From Pontixanthobacter rizhaonensis (lineage in GTDB: Bacteria > Pseudomonadota > Alphaproteobacteria > Sphingomonadales > Sphingomonadaceae): 64,000 nucleotides of DNA. The first letter of the stretch is position 1. Every line of letters begins with the position of its first letter. A program made the translations under genes and the position numbers. The stretch lies in assembly GCF_012972675.1 (NCBI RefSeq), contig NZ_JABCRE010000003.1:987683-1051682 (forward strand). The letters run 5' to 3'. A model generated the notes under the pieces. It was not told where the DNA came from, ran no database searches, and worked only from the letters and a program-made list of their open reading frames with translations. Positions 58,907 through 64,000 of this stretch are shown piece by piece.

Positions 58907-59704
58907 TTAATCGAGCAAACCCGCTGCACGGACTTTTGCGACATTATTGCGTGAGACGGGGGCACTTATACCGCAGGGCAGCGTCAGATAGATATTGCGC
59001 CCGTTGCGGGTGTGGCCCGTGATGGCGCACGTCGCGACCCACCAGCTGCGATGGGTTTGCAGGCCCGTATCGTCGCCCATCAGTGCTATCGCGTCGGACA
59101 GCTTCATGAGCAGCATTTCGCTATGTTCGGCTGCGTTTTCGCGGACGGAATGAACGCGGACATAGTGGTCTTCTACCGAGAGCGCGATGATCGGGCCAAA
59201 TCCGGCGGGCAGTTTCTGATGCAAGGCTGTGTTTGCAAGTCCTGTTGGTTCGGTGCGTTCGCGAGATGTGTTGAGCCGTGCGTTTTCCTTCTCCGCAGCG
59301 TGATTGGCGGCCCGGTCGTAAATAAGCCAGAATATTACAAAGAATGCCAAGCCTAATCCGAGTATCTGCACATAGGCCCAGCTTGATATTCCCGCCAGAT
59401 CGGTTCCTGCTGCCGGGCCGCCAAACGCGCTCTGTGCGATCAAGATTAGGCCGCCCAACAGAGGTATGGCGAGTAGGTAGGAGAACACGTCTGATATGCC
59501 CAATAGCTTGGTGATTTCAGACATCGCGACAACGATCAATCTAAACACTACCCAAGCCGCAAGCAGTCCCCCGATCCAATACGAGAAACGAACGCCAAGC
59601 GGCATTGTATCTGTACCGAACGGTCCGACTAGAGCCAGCACCAAGCCAGCGAGAGCGATCACGCCTATTTCGGCAATGTAATTGGTAAGCGGGCGTGTTT
59701 TCAT
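58907..59704 (-). CDS. membrane-bound LytTR DNA-binding protein, module 2
   Basis: 265 residues. Four membrane segments before residue 135 (IAEIGVIALAGLVLALVGPF first), then a LytTR domain: IIALSVEDHYVRVHSVREN, THRSWWVATCAITG, GRNIYLTLPCGISAPVSR. VGPFGT, EDHYVR, HRSWWVA, GRNI and APVSR are shared with module 1, in the same order. No receiver domain. Divergent from the DUF2306 gene at 59862 with 157 bases between. Confidence 0.9.
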   Translation of the reverse strand: MKTRPLTNYIAEIGVIALAGLVLALVGPFGTDTMPLGVRFSYWIGGLLAAWVVFRLIVVAMSEITKLLGISDVFSYLLAIPLLGGLILIAQSAFGGPAAGTDLAGISSWAYVQILGLGLAFFVIFWLIYDRAANHAAEKENARLNTSRERTEPTGLANTALHQKLPAGFGPIIALSVEDHYVRVHSVRENAAEHSEMLLMKLSDAIALMGDDTGLQTHRSWWVATCAITGHTRNGRNIYLTLPCGISAPVSRNNVAKVRAAGLLD

Positions 59705-59861
59705 ATGTATTCAGTAGTCTGCGGTTTCGTGAATGGGCGAATGGGATGAAGTAAGCTCCACTCACGCATCAGCGGTGTCATTCGCGTAGTTTGGGTTGAG
59801 CAAGCCGTCATTCCTCTCATCATGCAATTGAACTGAGTCCATTGCCAAGAGAGAACTGAAC

Positions 59862-60410
59862 ATGGCTGACGAAAAAGAACAGCCCAGTAGGGCAAAACCC
59901 TCTAGCTGGGGCTATGTGCTGGCCAGCGTCGCGATCACTGCAGTTATAACCGCTATTTTGTCGGTATTGTCTGCAACAACCGGTGGGTTTGCAGCGTACT
60001 CACAAGCCAGCGGAGAGAGCGCTGCCACCGTTTCTTTGACAGTGCCGATTGCTATTCATCTATCAACCGTTTTGCCATGTTTGGTAATCGGCGGTGTGCT
60101 ATTGGTCCGGAAAAAAGGCGATTTGCTGCACAAGTGGTTGGGCAGAATATATGCCGTCCTCATGGTTATCACGGCGATTGCGAGTTTTTGGATCGGCCGT
60201 CCTGGCACTGGGATTGCTGGGTCGGGATATAGCTTCATCCATTTTTTCTCGGTGCTGACTTTGGTGAGCATCCCGTGGGCTGTGTACGCGGCACGCACGG
60301 GTAGAATCGCCAGCCACCAGGGGACCATGCGGGGGCTATATATCGGCCTGATAGTGGCTGGATTGTTCACGCTGATACCAGGCCGTTTTCTGGGCAATCT
60401 GCTATTCTAA
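59862..60410 (+). CDS. DUF2306 membrane protein, module 2
   Basis: 182 residues, exactly as long as the module 1 protein. Four hydrophobic segments with shared motifs: IAIHLSTVLPCLVIGG (IIHVATVLPC in module 1), HKWLGRIYAVLMVITA, SFIHFFSVLT and ASHQGTMRGLY, ending PGRFLGNLLF (PGRLMNVLLL in module 1). The conserved histidines suggest cofactor binding. Function unknown. Confidence 0.82.
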   Translation: MADEKEQPSRAKPSSWGYVLASVAITAVITAILSVLSATTGGFAAYSQASGESAATVSLTVPIAIHLSTVLPCLVIGGVLLVRKKGDLLHKWLGRIYAVLMVITAIASFWIGRPGTGIAGSGYSFIHFFSVLTLVSIPWAVYAARTGRIASHQGTMRGLYIGLIVAGLFTLIPGRFLGNLLF

Positions 60411-60427
60411 CCACCACCAGATACACG

Positions 60428-60458
60428 AAAGGCGGCACCCGTGTGGGGCGCCGCCTTT
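60428..60458. terminator. bidirectional terminator between DUF2306 and aldehyde dehydrogenase genes
   Basis: AAAGGCGGC, 13-base loop region, GCCGCCTTT followed by CT. A/T runs on both sides would serve both convergent genes. Confidence 0.75.
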
Positions 60459-60482
60459 CTATCAAAGCAGATGGCCTGCGAC

Positions 60483-61907
60483 TTAAACCGCCGCGTCTTT
60501 TTTTACTGTGATCACTTGCGGGTAAGTAAACTCCAGCAAGCCTTCGGTGCCATATTCCGCGCCGAAGCCCGATTGTTTGTGGCCGCCAAACGGGGCGAAC
60601 GGGGACAGGTGCATGTATTCATTGATCCAGACAGTGCCCGTTTCCAGCTGTTCTGCGATGGCCACGCCTTTATCGGTATCTTTGGTCCACACGGCACCGG
60701 CAAGTCCATATTCGGAATTATTGGCACGCTCGATCACTTCATCATCGGTGCTGAATTTCATCAACGGCATGACAGGGCCAAACTGTTCTTCGGCCACAAT
60801 CCTTGCATCTTCTGGCGGATTGTCAAGAATGGTCAGTGGTACGAAATAGCCTGTGCCCGAGGGGTCAACATCGCCGCCGCTCAGGAATTTATAGCCGTTA
60901 TCTTTCGCATCCTGGATCAGCTCGCATACACGCTCGAACTGTTTTTTGTTCTGGATCGGGCCGACACCGGTGCCCTGCTGCGAACCGTCACCAACAGTCA
61001 CACCTTTGGCGACTTCAGCGATAGCGGCGGATAGTTCATCATAAATGTCTTCATGGATGTAGACGCGCTTGGCCGCGATGCAGACTTGGCCTGCATTGCT
61101 GAAGCTGGACCAGAACAATTGCTCGGCGACTTTTTCGACATTGGCATCGGGCAGAACGATGGAAGCATCATTGCCGCCCAGTTCCAAAGTGATGCGCTTC
61201 AAATCTTTCGATGCGCCTTCCATAATCTTTTTACCGGTCGCGGTGGATCCGGTGAAGGTGATCTTATCGATCCCTTCATGCTCGGTAATCAATGGGCCGA
61301 GTGTGTCTTCACCAGTGATGATGTTGACCACGCCAGCAGGGACGATGTCCTTAATCAGTTCGGCAATGCGCAATGTCGCCAGCGGCGTGAAAGGTGACGG
61401 CTTGAGCACGATGGTGCAACCGCTCAGCATAGCTGGCGCGATTTTCTGCATCGCCATCATCACCGGGAAATTCCACGGCACAATACCGCCGACAACGCCC
61501 ACGGGCACGCGGCGGGTACGGGACAGGCGCGTGTCGCTATCTTCGTTGACTTCATCTTCCAGGCTGAGCGTTGATTGCGCGGCCACCATGCCCGCTGCGC
61601 CGTAAATCTCGCCCTTGGCCTGATCGTGCGGCTTGCCTTGCTCGCTGGTCAGCAGGCGGAACAATTCATCCGCATTTTCCTTGATCGCGCCGGACATCGC
61701 TTGGATCACTTTGCGGCGATCATCAATCGGGGTCTTGGACCATGTTTTGAACGCTTTGCGTGCGGCGGCAACGGCGCGGTCCAGTTCCTCTGCCCCGCAA
61801 GACGGAACAAGGCCGATGGCTTTTTCCGTGGCTGGGTTGAGAACCTCCATCGTCGCTGATGTGCTTACCATCTCGCCGTCAATAAGGTTGTGATATGTCG
61901 TGGTCAT
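60483..61907 (-). CDS. NAD(P)-dependent aldehyde dehydrogenase, succinate-semialdehyde type
   Basis: 474 residues. Catalytic cysteine in NAGQVCIAAKR, general-base glutamate in ITLELGGND, oxyanion asparagine in VPWNFPV, cofactor site FTGSTATGK. The overall pattern is nearest to succinate-semialdehyde dehydrogenases (GabD-like), which finish GABA breakdown. No GABA transaminase gene is close, so the substrate is uncertain. Confidence 0.88.
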   Translation of the reverse strand: MTTTYHNLIDGEMVSTSATMEVLNPATEKAIGLVPSCGAEELDRAVAAARKAFKTWSKTPIDDRRKVIQAMSGAIKENADELFRLLTSEQGKPHDQAKGEIYGAAGMVAAQSTLSLEDEVNEDSDTRLSRTRRVPVGVVGGIVPWNFPVMMAMQKIAPAMLSGCTIVLKPSPFTPLATLRIAELIKDIVPAGVVNIITGEDTLGPLITEHEGIDKITFTGSTATGKKIMEGASKDLKRITLELGGNDASIVLPDANVEKVAEQLFWSSFSNAGQVCIAAKRVYIHEDIYDELSAAIAEVAKGVTVGDGSQQGTGVGPIQNKKQFERVCELIQDAKDNGYKFLSGGDVDPSGTGYFVPLTILDNPPEDARIVAEEQFGPVMPLMKFSTDDEVIERANNSEYGLAGAVWTKDTDKGVAIAEQLETGTVWINEYMHLSPFAPFGGHKQSGFGAEYGTEGLLEFTYPQVITVKKDAAV

Positions 61908-62002
61908 CGTTCTCTCCGATTATGTCTACCTGTGTATTGTTACTCAATGCATCAGGACGCGATTCGTTGCAGGGCGAAACCTAACACGCGCGCGGCAAAA
62001 TA

Positions 62003-63502
62003 CTAAACCGTTTGTACTTCGGCGTTCGGTTCGATGTTCGGTTCGATGTTCGGGTCGATTCCGGGAACCAGCAGGCTGCGGCCGCCGCCATATTCCTCGC
62101 GGATGACAATCAGGCCCAGCGTTTCGATATGGTCAAGCAAGCGGCGGATACGGCCGGGGGAACTGGTTCCATAAGCGGCGGCCAATTCATCAGTATCGGG
62201 CGCATCCTTGCCTTCAAAGGCGGACCGGATAATGACCAGATAGGGCGCCAGAATATCGCTATCGACATGCGCTGCCATTTGCTGGGCGGTGTGCTGCTGC
62301 GCGTCATCCAGCCGGTCTATACCGGCCAGAGCAAAGGCAAATTCACGCCGGAATTGCTCCATATCCATTCCCACTGCATGGGCGCCTGCTGCGCGGCATT
62401 TGGTGAGGAAGGATTGAAATAGATTAGAGGCAGATTGATAGGTGCTGGATGGATCAGCGGCGAGGGCGCGTAAAGCGCTGCGCGCGATGTCTTGCTGGCT
62501 TGGGCCATCATTGCCGGGCCCGTCACTGTCTGCTGGCTTGGCCTCAGCTGGTGCCGGGGAAGTGTCCAAAATATCGAGATTGCGGGAGAGGTCTTCCGGC
62601 GGCGGAGCGGGAACCGGCCGGTCGACTGGCGGTGGTGCAGCTTCTATTTCCAGTTCCGCATGAAGCAGCGCTTCCATTTCGGCGGGTTTTGCATCGGGCA
62701 GCGGCATCAATCCGCTCGCATTGCGTTTGGTGCCAGTGCGGGTCGGGCCGATATGGATCGAGAGCGGGCGGCGCGTAATGGCGGGGCCGAGCCCCAAAAA
62801 ACTGCCCCGGTCCAGATCGCGAATTTGCTCTGCCTGCCGCCGTTCCATTCCCAGCAAATCCGCCGCACGGATCATATCAATATCAAGGAAGGTTCGCCCC
62901 ATCAGGAAGTTGGAAGCTTCCGCCGCAACATTCTTGGCGAGCTTCGCCAGACGCTGCGTTGCGACGATCCCTGCCAGCCCGCGCTTGCGCCCGCGGCACA
63001 TCAGATTGGTCATGGCATTCATCGACAGGCGGCGCGTGTCTTCGCTGATCTCGCCAGAAACGGCGGGGGCAAACATCTGCGCCTCGTCCACTACCACCAG
63101 CGCAGGATACCAATGCTCGCGCGGAGCATCGAACATCGCGCCGATAAATTGCGCGGCACAGCGGATTTGCTGTTCGACATCGAGCCCTTCGAGAGCCAGC
63201 ACAACCGATGCGCGGTGTTCCCGCACCCGCCGCGCCAAGGCTTCAATCTCCGCCACAGAATGCGCTGCGCCGTCAATTACGATGTGCGAAAATACATCGG
63301 CCAAAGACGTAAAATCGCCTTCGGGATCAATCACCACTTGCTGCACCATATCGGCGCTTTCTTCCAGCAAGCGGCGCAAAAGGTGCGATTTGCCGGACCC
63401 GCTATTGCCCTGAACCAGCAGCCGAGTGGCGAGCAGCTCCTCCATATCAATGGTACAGGGCTGCCCGCTGCGGTCTTTGCCTATGATGATTCCGGTGTTC
63501 AC
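62003..63502 (-). CDS. HerA-like ATPase (DUF87), stand-alone
   Basis: 499 residues. Walker A QGNSGSGKSHLL near residue 33, Walker B LVVVDEAQMFAP, sensor IVATQRLAKLAKN and an arginine-rich CRGRKRGLAG segment, the HerA/FtsK type used to pump or process DNA. After residue 270 comes a Pro/Ala-rich linker, then a helical domain and a winged-helix-like end (SPGRIRRLLDHIETLGLIVI). No NurA nuclease is adjacent. The extreme C-terminus is a repeat of Ile-Glu-Pro-Asn. Confidence 0.87.
   Translation of the reverse strand: MNTGIIIGKDRSGQPCTIDMEELLATRLLVQGNSGSGKSHLLRRLLEESADMVQQVVIDPEGDFTSLADVFSHIVIDGAAHSVAEIEALARRVREHRASVVLALEGLDVEQQIRCAAQFIGAMFDAPREHWYPALVVVDEAQMFAPAVSGEISEDTRRLSMNAMTNLMCRGRKRGLAGIVATQRLAKLAKNVAAEASNFLMGRTFLDIDMIRAADLLGMERRQAEQIRDLDRGSFLGLGPAITRRPLSIHIGPTRTGTKRNASGLMPLPDAKPAEMEALLHAELEIEAAPPPVDRPVPAPPPEDLSRNLDILDTSPAPAEAKPADSDGPGNDGPSQQDIARSALRALAADPSSTYQSASNLFQSFLTKCRAAGAHAVGMDMEQFRREFAFALAGIDRLDDAQQHTAQQMAAHVDSDILAPYLVIIRSAFEGKDAPDTDELAAAYGTSSPGRIRRLLDHIETLGLIVIREEYGGGRSLLVPGIDPNIEPNIEPNAEVQTV
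62024..62059 (-). repeat. three tandem 12-base units at the 3' end of the HerA-like gene
   Basis: GTTCGGTTCGAT twice, then GTTCGGGTCGAT (plus strand). Encodes three four-residue units (Ile/Asp-Glu/Pro-Pro/Asn type, read as NIEPNIEPN) at the protein end. Copy number could vary by slippage without changing frame. Confidence 0.8.
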
Positions 63503-63640
63503 GTGAGATGCGTAGCGGGGCGGATGCGAGTCGCGAAGATGCGGGCAGGGGATGTCCCCATATTGGGGTGCTTAATCAATAATTTGCCCAATTACGTGTA
63601 GCGTTCATAGTGAAAGCAGGCAGCGTTGCAGGTGGCGAGT

Positions 63641-64000
63641 ATGAACAGACGGAATTTTCTTTCAAGGGTTGCGCTGGGCGCTGCCTTTGTCCTTTCAGGC
63701 TGCGGACTAGGCCCCGATCCCACCCCCGATTACCGGTACCGGCTGACGGTGGAGGTGGAGACGCCGGAGGGTCTGAAGAGCGGCTCCAGCGTGATCGAAG
63801 TGCAGACCAATATTGCGGGCGAGTATTCTATTCCGACACCAGGCCGCGTCAGCCAGCGGCTACGCGGAGAGGCTGTTACCGTTGATCTGGATGATGGGCA
63901 GGTGTTGTTTGCCCTGCTGCGGTCCGATAGCGAAGCGGACTGGGCTAAGCAGGTTATGTTCCTGCTGACCCCGTCTGTCCGATCGAGCGATGGCAAGAAT
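63641..64000 (+). CDS. lipoprotein of unknown function (partial)
   Basis: ATG at 63641 with AGGTGG upstream; 120 open codons run off the right edge. Signal MNRRNFLSRVALGAAFVLSG with lipobox LSGC, so membrane-anchored. The mature part (DYRYRLTVEVETPEGLKSGS, later DDGQVLFALL) looks like a beta-rich domain. I recognise no function. The gene is divergent from the HerA-like ATPase, 138 bases apart. Confidence 0.75.
   Translation, partial: MNRRNFLSRVALGAAFVLSGCGLGPDPTPDYRYRLTVEVETPEGLKSGSSVIEVQTNIAGEYSIPTPGRVSQRLRGEAVTVDLDDGQVLFALLRSDSEADWAKQVMFLLTPSVRSSDGKN

Overview
The window is a bacterial chromosome segment with dense short operons, moderate GC, and ATG, GTG and TTG starts. Several genes point to Alphaproteobacteria, order Sphingomonadales, probably the Erythrobacteraceae (marine Erythrobacter or Altererythrobacter-like): a GapR/DUF2312 gene, a DUF1244 gene, yebC-ruvC, paired LytTR and DUF2306 membrane genes, arsenosugar-type glycosyltransferases, and a GIY-YIG relic flanked by CCCCGG...CCGGGG repeats. 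The taxon is an inference from gene content. I saw no rRNA, tRNA, CRISPR array, prophage or intact insertion sequence.

Layout. 1-8.7 kb: start of a probable MscS-type channel gene, polA, a low-complexity lipoprotein, a class A beta-lactamase-like gene, a phosphotransferase/acyl-CoA dehydrogenase pair, MTA phosphorylase. 9.1-9.5 kb: a GIY-YIG nuclease gene broken by one stop codon, between two inverted 32-bp repeats. 9.5-16.3 kb: a compact group that looks like organoarsenical metabolism: radical SAM enzyme, mercuric-reductase-like flavoprotein, ArsM methyltransferase, extended SDR, two arsenosugar-type glycosyltransferases, sterol-desaturase-like hydroxylase. 16.3-24.3 kb: DUF885 lipoprotein, groES-groEL with CIRCE, MATE exporter, a DUF305-LVIVD fusion. 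24.5-36.7 kb: rplJ-rplL on the minus strand and rpoB-rpoC on the plus strand, facing apart around a lipoprotein gene and an HTH/DUF2975/DUF2975/micropeptide operon. 36.7-50.4 kb: housekeeping genes (gltX, pyk, gapR, yebC, ruvC, ubiG, lysC, purT) with small genes between them. 50.4-60.4 kb: two copies of a divergent gene pair, a membrane-bound LytTR DNA-binding protein facing a DUF2306 membrane protein, on either side of katG, a nitronate-monooxygenase-like gene, purU, an acyltransferase, an SDR and a RidA gene. 60.4-64 kb: aldehyde dehydrogenase, HerA-like ATPase, start of a lipoprotein gene.

The parts most worth following are the arsenic cluster with its radical SAM enzyme that does not look like ArsS, the duplicated LytTR/DUF2306 module (one copy carries two perfect 10-bp direct repeats 22 bp apart between its genes, the geometry expected of a LytTR site), the GIY-YIG element with inverted-repeat ends, and the kinase/acyl-CoA dehydrogenase pair that resembles 4-hydroxyacyl-CoA catabolism.
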